A stretch of 39,885 nt of DNA from Xanthoparmelia taractica (Eukaryota > Ascomycota > Lecanoromycetes > Lecanorales > Parmeliaceae): positions 1-39,885 of the forward strand of contig JANQBS010000324.1 of the NCBI GenBank assembly GCA_033085395.1, given 5' to 3'. The notes beneath the pieces were generated by a model. That model was not told the origin of the DNA. It ran no database searches and was given only the letters and a program-made list of their open reading frames with translations. The number at the start of each line of letters is the position of its first letter. Position 1 is the stretch's first letter. Below, one piece after another: positions 1 through 10,125 of the stretch. The translations under genes and the position numbers were made by a program.

Positions 1-96
1 CTATAAATAGATTAAAAAGATATAATTTTTTAAAAAAAGTTGAAAAAAAGTTAAAAACGACTATGTTCAATAGATATTATATCTTTCCGACTCGTA
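1..96 (+). mobile_element. MITE copy 1, right end only (cut by window edge)
   Basis: Right-hand part of the short TIR element that recurs seven more times here. It carries the A-rich stretch with the GTTGAAAAAAA-like repeats, the ATGTTCAA segment and a terminal repeat ending CTTTCCGACTCGTA. The last TIR bases show C-to-T changes against the other copies (CCACACC has become TTATATC), so this copy is more decayed than most. The left end lies outside the window, so its target duplication cannot be tested; the right flank is AAAAGACT. Confidence 0.85.
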
Positions 97-2644
97 AAAA
101 GACTTAATAATTAATATTACTCTTAATATATAAAGAAGTTTAAAAATATTAGAATCGCTATAACACGCGAGTAGAAGAAGTAGCTAGACGAAGATAACAA
201 TAAGGATAACGAAGATATATATATCTTAATACTTAAGTATAACGACGATCGACCCTTAAAGTAAATCGTTATTAATAATAGATAAACACTTAATAAATTA
301 CGACGTAGAGATAATTTAAGAAACGAAGAGTATTTTTAATAAAGAGAGAATATTATAAGTAATAAAAAATATAAGGTGTTTTAGAGCGAGTTAGATAATA
401 GAGTAATAGAGCTTGAAATAGATATAATAAGTCGCGAATTAAGCGAGTAATATTAGAATTAATTTAGATATAAATAGATTAAGATAAAGATCGACTTTAA
501 TGGATATTAATATTTTCTTTAACTATATTTACGATAAAAGTAAGTATAATATTAATTATTAAGATAGAATTAACGTAGTCTCGATCTTAAATAATATAGA
601 TAGTTAAAGTATATACGAAAAGAGCGATAATATATTAAAAGTATAAGTATAATGCGATAGATAAAGACGTAATAATTGCGAAAGTAATAGATTTAGAACA
701 AAGATCGCGGCTAATTAGATTTTCGACGACTGTAGATTAAATAATAAAATTCACTGATATCGCTGATGGTTAAAAGAGTTGCTAATGATGTTAACGAGAA
801 TTGAATATTGCTAATCGGGCTTATCGGGCTTTTGATAATAGATATAGACTAACGAACATTATTGGCGACGCTAGAGAGTAAAGTCTGCTAAAACTTAAAT
901 TTACTTTTTGCCGATGAAGAAAGCACTAAAGTTAAATCTTGATAAGTGTATTGTGTGTGTATTGTTCTATCTAGAATTTGCTCGATTAAGATACTTAAGA
1001 ACGATAGAAACGATACTAGTGTTTGCTTGGTATCCTGGATCTTAATAGTTTCTTTATATTGAAAAATAGAATAATAATAAAATTAAAGATAAGCTCTTTA
1101 CTATTACTTTATTACTTATAAGATAATAATTCTTTTTAGAAATATATAAGTATATTAAAAAGTCTAACGAGATCTAGATTAACGAAAAAGACGTATTATA
1201 TGCTATCTAATACGATAGCGTATATTAGAGATATATTCTAAAATAGCGAGAAAGATATAGATATCTCTTAAGTTAAATAATTTATATAAGAATTCACTAA
1301 ATAATATTATCGACGAACCGGGCTTTATAAGCGCCTTAAGAAAAGTCGTAAGATTCGATAATAAATCCAAGCTTTATAAAAGATAACGAGGAAAAGACAC
1401 GAATTATTAAGAAGTACTCGGTACGTAAAATAACTATATAAAAAGAAATCGATCTAATAAGCGATAATTAGAACTCGGGTCTCTCTAAATAGTAAATAAA
1501 ATAGAGAGAGAAGATCTCTTTAACTTCTAAGTTAATCAGATAAGAATTAATAAAGTAATAAATACTATTTTAAAGCTATATATATATAATAATTAAAGAA
1601 TACTTATAGAAGCGATCGTAAATATGAAATTATTAATTTTTCTATAAGCTATCGTAGTAGATCGTAAATAAGAGACTTTCGTATATATCTAGGGATTCTC
1701 GTTTCGATTCGAGTCGAATACTTTATAAATATTATAAAAACTAGCGATAACGTGGTACTCGAATAATATGTAATAGTTATAGTAATCTTAAGTTTCTTAA
1801 TATATATAAATATCGCAAATCTTTAAGATAATAATTAACTCGAATATCGTGAAGAATTTATATAATTCGTAAAACGTGATTAACTCGAATAATAATTATT
1901 TAAATTTATTAATTATAAAGTCTATAAAAATTAATTATTGAACTTACGAAAAGAGTTGAATATAAATAAAAACTACTAAATATGCTAAATCGTGCTGATC
2001 GTGCGGACCCGGCGAAATTCGTGCGAAAATAAACTTGTAATAACGCTACGCTTTATATACAAGTAATATCGAATAAAGAATCAAGTACGAGGATTTCAAC
2101 GCAACTAATTTTAAGCTTGAAACACATGTGGTTATTCTTGTATACGTGCTCAAAGTCTACAATTTACGACCTGTTTACCCCCGGCAAAAAAAAAAAAAAA
2201 ACCTTTGCCAAGGCCTCCCGAACCTCCCGTCAACGGGTTGCAAAGAGGAGTACGATCTCTATAATCGAGGTCGTTGAGTATCTAAAGTTATAGTTTCGAC
2301 TTAAACTATTTACATAGAAAGCTCTAAACACGGCTATAGAGAAAGTTAATATGAACTTCGATAAGTAAGGAAACGTAGAGTACGTTGAATCTATTATATA
2401 TACTATCAAATAGCTAATAAAGATATAAGGACTAGTCTTAAGAGTCTTGCTCGGCGAAATTTCGATATTTTAACTATTAAAACTACTTCACTATTAGTTC
2501 AACTAATAGTTAATAGTTAATTCGTGTATCTAAGACGTTAATGTAGTTCTAGATAGAAAATTCAATAGTTAATACAGTTTAAGTCTCAAAACCAACTACT
2601 TTAACTATCGTTATCACTACTATAAATCGTATAATAGATTCTTC
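97..2644. other. RIP-mutated sequence of unassigned origin
   Basis: No intact gene. The + strand is purine-rich with scattered TAA/TAG, as expected for RIPed coding DNA on that strand, but I could not match the translation of 97-1980 to a family. From about 2240 to 2640 one frame is fairly open and might belong to ORF1 of the LINE that follows; this is only a guess. Two islands stand out by keeping CpA/TpG: about 720-1080 and about 1980-2260. The second contains a run of 16 A at 2186-2201 between GC-rich bases. It could be a lysine-coding run or an old poly(A) tail. Confidence 0.4.
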
Positions 2645-2920
2645 TACGGGTCGGAAAGGTGTGGTATATTTGATGGTATGGGACTAGTTTTTTGAATACC
2701 ATACCGAAAGGTATAGGATATTCCATACTCTCATTGAGTTTTTAATAAATATATTACGTAATATTTTTTTATATTCTAAAAATACGTAAAAAGCTTAAGC
2801 GAACGCTTATATATTTATAAAATTCTATAAATAGATTAAAAAGATATAATTTTTTAGAAAAAGTTGAAAAAAAGTTGAAAACGATTATATTCAACAGATA
2901 CCACACCTTTCCGACCCGTA
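2645..2920 (+). mobile_element. MITE copy 2, complete, 8-bp TSD
   Basis: A 276-bp element bounded by TACGGGTCGGAAAGGTGTGG and its inverted complement. The 8-bp flanks are identical: GATTCTTC at 2637-2644 and again at 2921-2928. Internally it has an inverted repeat (TAAGCG, two bases, CGCTTA) and an A-rich tract with two GTTGAAAAAAA-type units. There is no coding capacity. It lies just upstream of, or inside, the 5' part of the LINE endonuclease region. An 8-bp duplication with TIRs of about 22 bp fits a non-autonomous hAT element; Mutator-like elements (8-11 bp) are the alternative. Confidence 0.93.
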
Positions 2921-2929
2921 GATTCTTCT

Positions 2930-5148
2930 TTAATTCTAGTTTAAGCTCTTTTTATCTCGCGTATAGAACTAGAGCGAATATAAGAACTTACTTTTATATT
3001 AATAAGAGACTCGATTCGAATAGCTAGAAAATAAGCTATTAGTTAAGTAATATTAATACGTTAACTCTTTAGTCTAAGGAGATAAGGGGTATATTAGAAT
3101 TAGACTCTATATATATTTACAATATATATAACTCTAGCTCGTTATTAGTAATAGAGTAAAATTCTTTTAATCTCGCTTTAGTAACGAAGACGCTTAATTA
3201 CTCTAAAGAGTATATTCTTCTTAAAGACTTTAATCTTATTATGCTAATAAAAATAATTTAAATAGACATTTATATTATTATAAGATTTATAAATTTATAA
3301 TTACGACGCTAAATAGAGATATAGAGCTTATATTATTTAGCGAAGTAATAACACAAAGGACGAGAAGAATAGAGAGTATTATTAACTTAATCTTTACTAT
3401 TCTTAGAATTAAGAAAGTTATCTTAGTATATTAGATTCGTCTAGACTTATAATATAGCTTCAATTATTTATATATTTATACGAAATTAAAGCTAGCGATT
3501 TAAAGAATTAATATTAATATAGAGAAAAGTGTAAAAAATAGCGAAGATTAAGAATATTAAATATAGAATGTAAATACTTAATTTATCTCTACTATTAATT
3601 CTTTTAATAATTAAGAATTAAATTAATAATTTTTTAAATCTCTATTTCAAGAATTTTATAAAATAATAAAGTTTATAATTCTATAAATTAAATTATTAAA
3701 GAGATCTAAGCTCTTTTAAAATAGAGAATATAATAAGATTATAATAAATATTAAAGTTTTACTTAGACGATATTAAAATAGTTAGAGCGAATATTCTATA
3801 AATAAGTAGCGAATAGTAATTAAAAAATATAATAAGACTCTCAATAAGATTAAGATTCTTTATTTTTTTATAGAGATATTTATAAGACTATATAATCGTC
3901 TAAAGAATTCTGGAGTCCAATTAAATATATATATATTAGTAATATAAATCTACGTCTATTATCTAAGATCGTATTATTAGAGTAATTAATAGAGAATTAG
4001 ATATTTATATATGTAGAAAAGTTTTTGATTCTAAGAGAGATCTTTTTTGTCTCTCTTTTCAAATTAATGTAAACGATATATAAAATATTATATACTCTAC
4101 TTCTATTATAATAAATAATATTATTATAGAGAAGAAGATTCGAAAGATTATTTTTCGATCGAAATCTAATAAAGTCTTAGAGATTAATAGAATATTTAAT
4201 CGGTTTTTACACTAAATAGCGAAAGTATTAATATCGAAAATCACGTATTTTTTAGAGTGTATTTAAGAATCGATTATTATCTAAGAGAGTTTAAGAATAA
4301 TAATATCGTAGCTCTTTCTAAGCTAAAGAAGAATAATTACTTAAAGTCTAAGTTATATAGATTAATGGCGTTTTTAAGTACGTTAGATAAAGTACTTAAA
4401 ATAATAATAATTATAAGACTTAGCGACTATATTAAAATAAATCTCTTATTATTATCGAAATAGATAAAAGTTTGACGAAAAAAATTATTAAGATAGCGCT
4501 CGAAACTATTATCGATATAGTCTATATCGTCTAAAAATTATAGAAAGAATAATATAGCTAATCTTCTATTATTAGATATCGCTAGAACTTTTAATAATAT
4601 ATTATATTAGAGATTAATATATAATCCTCGAGTTAAAGACGTTTTGAAGCTTATTATTAATTAGATACGAAGCTTTCTCATAAAGCGAGTAATCTCTATT
4701 ATTTATAGTAATAGAATTAATTATATAAAGCTCGCTAAAATAGAAATTTCCTAGAAATTATTTATATCTCCGACTCTCTTTTTATTCTTTAATACTTCGC
4801 TTATTAAGAAATACTTTAGAGCTAAATTAAAGCTCTAGATAAAGAGTTTTATAGATAATATTTATCTTCTTATATACTAGAAATTTACGAAGATTAATTA
4901 CACTATTTTAAAGAAGATATATAAGATTTATTTAAAATAAATAATAATATACGACGTTATCTTTATACTAAAAAAGTATAAATTAATATATTTATCTCGC
5001 TATCTAAGACGATTTAATATAATTATCGTAATAGATTTAAAAAAGACTATTATAAAGCTTAAGATTAATATTTGAATTTTAGAATTATATATCGATAATA
5101 AACTTCGTTAAGAATCGTATATTAAGAAGATACGATTTAAGCTAATTA
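2930..5148 (+). pseudogene. LINE (Tad1/I-like) endonuclease and reverse transcriptase, 5' segment, RIP-inactivated
   Basis: Remnant of a non-LTR retrotransposon polyprotein that would nick target DNA and reverse-transcribe from the nick. From about 2986 the translation reads like the apurinic-type endonuclease domain: YINKRLDSNS, then ILLKDFNL at 3214-3237, resembling the family's LLGDFN(L/P)HH block, continuing to about 3530. RT blocks are visible from about 4250 to 5148, including an uninterrupted stretch at 4257-4463 containing KLYRLMAFLSTLDKVLK (family form SYRPIxLLSTLxKxLE). Downstream come NIANLLLLDIARTFNN and ISPTLFLFFNT, equivalents of RT motifs A and B. Many in-frame TAA/TAG occur at expected Gln/Trp positions. 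The endonuclease is in a different frame from the RT, so at least one indel has occurred. The gene is interrupted at 5149 by a Tc1/mariner element and resumes at 7137. Confidence 0.85.
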
Positions 5149-5416
5149 TACGGAAATCTATATCAAAAGTCCTGAAATACCAAGCCCTTGATATTCTTAA
5201 TAGAGCCAACTTCGAATTTCTCAAAAATCTATTAATACTATATATAAGATATCTGTACTTTATATACAAATTTCTATATAAGCGATATTCTTTCTATATA
5301 TTCAACGATTATATTTCGAGATTTTTAAAGATTTAATTTTTTTTATTAATATTAAATATGCTTATAATAAAGAAAAGAGAAAGAATATAATATAAATATA
5401 ACTTTCTCAAGAATAT

Positions 5417-5693
5417 TACGGGTCGGAAAGGTGTGGTATCTGTTGAATATAGTCGTTTTCAACTTTTTTTCAACTTTTTTTTAAAAAATTTCATCTTTTT
5501 AATCTATTTATAGAATTTTATAATTATATAAGCGTTCGCTTAAGCTTTTTACGTAATTTTAAGATATAAAAAAATATCACGTAATATATTTATTAAAAAC
5601 TCAATGAGAGTATGGAATATCTTATATCTTTCGGTATAATACTCGAAAAACTAGTCCCATACCATCAAATATATCACACCTTTCCGACCCGTA
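5417..5693 (-). mobile_element. MITE copy 3, complete, inverted orientation
   Basis: A 277-bp member of the MITE family, inverted, inserted in the Tc1/mariner element. The immediate 8-bp flanks differ: AAGAATAT on the left and CTCAAGAT on the right. CTCAAGA does occur 11 bases upstream of the left end (5406-5412), so an original CTCAAGAT duplication followed by a small indel is possible. The termini remain well conserved, including CGGGTCGGAAAGGTGTGGTA. Confidence 0.9.
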
Positions 5694-7000
5694 CTCAAGA
5701 TTAATCTTTTTCGTTCTTTTTATCTTCTTTATATTTTAAGATATCTAATACTTAGAGTATTAATTATAATAACGATATACGTTTATAAATATTAGTCTTA
5801 GTCGAGAATTAAATAGCTTATAAAATTATTATTATAATTATTGAAATTAGTTTATTTAATTATTACTCGATTAATTAAATAAGTATAAGATTAGGACTAC
5901 GACTTAGTTAAGTCTAAGAAGCTTTTATTAGAATACCTTACGAATATATCTAGATCTAAACAATTATCTATTATTATATTCGAGCTTAAGAGTGCTATTA
6001 TTATAGCTATTCGAAAGAATTATTATAATTATTAAAAGACCTCGTTTATGCTTACTACTAAGTAAAGAATCTTATTATTAGTTATTCTTCGAGTTCTTAA
6101 ATATAATAACTTTCAATTCTATAAAATAACGAAGAAGTTATCTATTACGAAAGTTATAATAAAAGCTCGCTATTAATTTACACTTCGATATTAAACCTAA
6201 ATTATTAAATAATAAAAGAATATAATCTAAAGTAATAAACTTAGTATTATCTTAAACTCGAGACGAGAATACGTACGTTTACGGGTCGGAAAGGTGTGGT
6301 ATATTTGATGGTATGGGACTAGTTTTTCGAATACCATACCGAAAGGTATAGGATATCCCATACTTCCATTGAGTTTTTAATAAATATATTACGTGATATT
6401 TTTTTATATTCTAAAAATACATAAAAAGCTTAAGCGAACGCTTATATATTTATAAAATTCTATAAATAGATTAAAAAGATATAATTTTTTAAAAAAAGTT
6501 GAAAAAAAGTTGAAAACGACTATATTCAACAGATATCACACCTTTCCGACCCGTAATCGAGAATAAAAAAATTATCATCTTAGAAAAAAAGAGGGAAATT
6601 AATTAATATCGTTATTAAAAACAGATATTTATGTTTAAGCTTCTTAAATTCGCTACGAAGTGTAAAAAGAATCGTTCTAAAGTTATTATAATAAAGAATA
6701 AGTCTTCATGAAATAAGAAATTATATGTTTACTCTAATATAAGCATTTATTAGATCTTAATATAGTTAAATCTTATTAATTCTAAATAAAGCGAGAAATT
6801 ATTAAAAAAAATTTATTTAAAACTCTTATTGAGGCGAAACGAACTTAAATTAAGTATTAAAAGAATCTTTCTTAAAAGAGGATTTAGACTTGAATTAAGC
6901 GTATATCGAGATATATTACGAAGATAATTTGTTTTAAAGAGAATAACGAGTATCGAGAGGGTCGCGAGGGAGATAACGTACGATCGTATAATTCAACTAA
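5694..7000 (+). pseudogene. Tc1/mariner DDE transposase remnant
   Basis: Coding remnant inside the TIR element, split by MITE copy 4. The clearest part is C-terminal, at about 6740-6960. The translation contains LDLNIVKSY, followed by IKREIIKK and IKRISRYITKII, then NNEYREGREGDN. This matches the conserved SPDLNxIExxW and C-terminal arginine-rich, helical tail of fungal Tc1-like transposases. Upstream, about 5990-6200, a stretch reading VLKYNNFQFYKITKKLSI resembles the N-terminal helix-turn-helix. Stops are frequent and the frame is not continuous, so no protein can be made. The part between MITE copies 3 and 4 is the weaker half of this call. Confidence 0.7.
6280..6555 (+). mobile_element. 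MITE copy 4, complete, flanks do not match
   Basis: A 276-bp member in direct orientation, also inside the Tc1/mariner element. Left flank is CGTACGTT and right flank ATCGAGAA, so there is no direct 8-bp duplication. CGAGAATA occurs both 9 bases before the left flank edge and shortly after the right end; that may be chance. The TIRs are almost identical to those of copy 2. Confidence 0.9.
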
Positions 7001-7136
7001 GCGTGTCAATGAGTATATTCGTAGCTACATGAAGAATCATAGCTGAAAAATAAAGATATTCAAGAATTTTGACTGTCAGCCCTATCAAGAATGCCAAGGG
7101 CTTGGCATTTCAGAACTTTTGATATAGACCTTCGTA

Positions 7137-8170
7137 TAGTATCTTATATTAAGTAAGATTACGAACTCTGCGTGAAAAGCTACGTTAAATAAAATACGTT
7201 AAGTATATAATATAATAGTATAATTAGTAATTATATATATAGTAGTCTTATTATATATATCTTAAGAATTACGTGAATTATATTAAAGTTATATAAAATA
7301 ATTAAAAGTAATTTAGAATATTTATCTTAGATAGATTATTAGTAACTATTAAGCTATTATTATTAGAGTACTCGAGATAGAGACGAGTATTTTCTCGCTA
7401 TAAGTTACTCTAAATTAAATAATTCTTTGAAATTAAATTCTTTATAAAATTCACTCGATAATAAAGAAAGATAATACGTATATTTAAAGAAGATTATATT
7501 TAAGAAGAGATTAAAAACGAGTAATTCTTAGAATCTTAATTAAGAAAAAAGAATAATAAACGTTAAGATCTCTAAGACTTAATAATTAAAATAATATTTT
7601 AATATTAAATTAAAAGCGATATATATAAAAGCTAAAAAAAACTATCGAAGTCTAAAGAGATATAATTTAAAATAAGATATAATCTCGCTATTAGACGATT
7701 ATCTTAGAAGTCTTAAAAATTTTAATATAAAAAAAGAATCTATAATTTAATAGATAAACTCTCTATATAAATCTTATTAAAATTAAAAGCTTAGCTCTTA
7801 TATTATTATAATAAAAAAATTAAATTAGAATAATTTCTATACTTACGTAGAGTTTTAAATATTTAAGTAATTAATTATTTATGCGACTAAAGGTAATAAG
7901 ATATTAAGTATATCTTTAGAGTACTATATATTATTATTTATAAAGAAAGTTAAATAAATAATAGAATTATAATAGATAATAGATAAGAAAACGTCTAAAA
8001 GATAAAAGCTAATTATCGAGAATTAGATAAGAGATAAATAGCTACTTAAATAGCTTTATAGAATAGATAATAATTATAATAATAATAGAAAATAGTGTTA
8101 TTAATAGTCTCTATCTACTGCTAGTATCAAACTAATATCTATCTTAAGAGATTTATCGAAGTCATGATTA
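7137..8170 (+). pseudogene. LINE reverse transcriptase C-terminal part and Cys/His tail, RIP-inactivated
   Basis: Continuation of the LINE after the Tc1/mariner insertion. The translation starts YLILSKITNSA and continues into VYNIIVQLVIIYSS, matching the family block with LTRxTASxWG and VYxxVVRPxxxYG. Near 7834-7930 another frame reads YLRRVLNI, then YLCD, then DIKYIFRVLY. This is the pattern of the C-terminal C-x-C...H...C tail typical of fungal LINEs, with some Cys/His positions replaced by Tyr as RIP would do. A frameshift separates the two blocks. The product would have been the thumb/connection and nucleic-acid-binding tail. Confidence 0.8.
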
Positions 8171-8940
8171 TCTATCAAGAATATATTAAGGATAAATGTT
8201 AGACTTGATTCTAGATCAGAGCCTTAGAGTTATGTAGTAGTGTGGAATTAGAAAGATATATATTTCGCATATAGATCTGGTAGTAAGACTAATTCTTAAG
8301 GAAGAAGAAAAGAAAACTTAGGAAGATCGTCTATATAAGCTTGTCTGTCAAGGATCCGTTAAATATACGTATATTAAGCCATTCAGAGTCTCCTTATTTA
8401 GAACCCAAGATGCTATTCTTAACAATTTTTCTTTCTTCGAGGATTCGTTCTCGAATTTAATATCATAGAAAGAATTAATGCTCTTAGAAGATTTATTAAA
8501 ATTCTTTAAACTTAATTAAAAAAAAGAAGAAAAAGATTTTCTTTAAGCAGCGCTTTATATATAGAATATATTGTAAATATAAACAAGAATAAAGATAATA
8601 GAATACTTAACGTTAGAAATAATTTTTTATTATATGATTTTAACGATGCGTAGAGTAGATATTATCGTTACGTTTAATGTACGCGACGCGTATAATTCGC
8701 GTATATTAATAATAAAATTATTAATAAAAGAATATTAATTTTTAAGAAAATTTTCTCTCTTTATTATATATATTATTATATATATAGCATATAACTTACG
8801 AGAAGTAAATTTATACTTAACACTTATCTCACACGTATTAAACATATCTAAGATATCTTTAAACGTATTAATTATTGTAGGTTTTCTAGAATTATAGATA
8901 ATATGCAATCGTTATTAATACGTTATTAGCCTATTTAATA
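8171..8940. other. Probable LINE 3' region, then unassigned RIPed spacer
   Basis: No gene seen. 8171-8420 keeps TpG/CpA dinucleotides (for example TGTCTGTCAAGGATCCG), unlike its surroundings, and probably represents the LINE 3' untranslated part. The A-rich AAAAAAAGAAGAAAAAG around 8518-8535 may be what is left of a tail. From about 8640 to 8940 the DNA is strongly RIPed, with a run of CpG-bearing words such as ACGCGACGCG. Confidence 0.35.
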
Positions 8941-8944
8941 TTCT

Positions 8945-9600
8945 ATCGCGACACGATTCTTAGAATTATTCGTTAATCTTATTAAGAACTCGTATTCGCG
9001 TTACGTTCGTTGTGCTTACGAGCACGGCTTCGAGAAATATAAGATAATATTCGACTTCGAGAATATTATATTAATAAAATATATAGTTTATGCGAAATCG
9101 CGCTTCGATTACGTTATAATAGATTAATATAAAGACTTCGTATATTTAGCATAAAATAAACGATCGTTATTTTAGATTTTTAAGCGTTATAAGATTATTA
9201 TAGAAGCAAATAATATATTTAGACTTCGTTATCGATTCGAAATTACGATAATTAATAATTTTAAATTGAGTAATTCTAGATATATTATAGCACTTTAATT
9301 AATAAATATTATTAAGATATATAAGAAGATTCTTAACGCTTATTAGCGAATTATCGATCGCTTCGATAACGTAAAGAAATCGAATACTTTAAGTATTCAA
9401 TTTAATTAAGCTAAGTTTCTTCGCGTAATCTTTATTATTCTTATAAGGATTTTAATTATATTACGCTATAGCGTATATATTTCTATAACTTATATCGATT
9501 TTAAGCGCGTTTAATATATATTAATATTAATTTTAGATAAATCTTTCTATCTTAAATTCGTTAATAGCGAATTTTAAATTTAATAATAATAACGAGAATA
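8945..9600 (+). pseudogene. RIPed ORF remnant with a Cys-rich N-terminal part, function unknown
   Basis: One frame is open over long stretches with stops only at TAA/TAG. It contains YVRCAYEHGFEKYK near 9000-9050 and a helical, Asn/Arg-rich region beyond. If some Tyr codons were Cys before RIP, the N-terminal part would form spaced C-x2-C pairs such as occur in the zinc-binding proteins that accompany some fungal Gypsy elements. It lies downstream of, and antisense to, the Gypsy polyprotein at 10.1-15.0 kb. I do not recognise the protein, and the Cys pairs are an inference. Confidence 0.4.
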
Positions 9601-10125
9601 AAGAAGATAATAAAGAGAGGAATAAAGATAGCGACGAGAATAATTCTACGTCTCTCGAGAACTCTTAGCTCATTACGTTATCGTTAATGAGTGATAATCT
9701 AGACGTCTTCTCTTTCTTCTTTAATAATAATAATTCCCTTTTCTTTAATAATTAAAGATCTTATATTTTTTCACGTTTATTATTCGAGAAATCGAGAAGC
9801 GTCGCCGTGAATTCGAAGGAGAAGTCTCTTTCGCGTGATATTTTAATAAAAGAATTTTAATAATCTAGCGTTTAAATTATATTTGTTCTTTATTGAGTCT
9901 GTGGATCGTTTTTTACTCGTTCGTATTATTCTATATAATAGAAGTTTTTCGCTATCTTTCGAGACGCCGTTAGCTTTTCATAGTTATTTTGATATTGTTA
10001 TTAATTACGATAACTCGAGATTTGACTTTTTATAGTTAAGTTTCTTTATCTCTAAGCTCTTTTTTTTAAAAAATTAATTAATCTTCGAGCCCTTTTTTAA
10101 TATATATCTCTTATACTCTTCGTTC
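9601..10125. other. 3' flank of Gypsy element A, no assigned feature
   Basis: RIPed sequence between the Cys-rich ORF and the chromodomain of the - strand Gypsy. It probably holds the C-terminal tail and 3' region of that element. I could not identify a polypurine tract or LTR edge with confidence. TTCCCTTTTCTTTAATAA near 9733-9750 is a weak polypurine candidate on the - strand. Confidence 0.3.

Larger units (their letters stand above)
5151..7134 (+). mobile_element. Tc1/mariner-type DNA transposon, TA target duplication, RIP-inactivated
   Basis: Inverted termini of about 60 bp: 5151-5212 shares TCTATATCAAAAGT, CTGAAAT and CCAAGCCCTTG with the complement of 7073-7134. TA flanks both ends (5149-5150 and 7135-7136). 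Removing the element plus one TA restores the host LINE reading frame exactly (codons at 5148 and 7137 fall in phase), which fixes the boundaries. Between the TIRs are two MITEs and the remains of a transposase. The termini are less RIPed than the interior. Element length without the two MITEs is about 1.4 kb, slightly below a typical fungal Tc1. Confidence 0.85.

Noticed and set aside
2645..2920. MITE as a Tc1/mariner-type element with TA duplication (TA borders CGGG at both ends)
   Set aside because: Three copies and an empty site show an 8-bp duplication directly outside TACGGG/CCCGTA, so TA is part of the element.
5417..6555. Inversion between MITE copies 3 and 4 as the cause of their unmatched flanks
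   Set aside because: Such an inversion predicts that exchanged flanks match after complementing; CTCAAGAT versus TTCTCGAT and CGTACGTT versus ATATTCTT do not.
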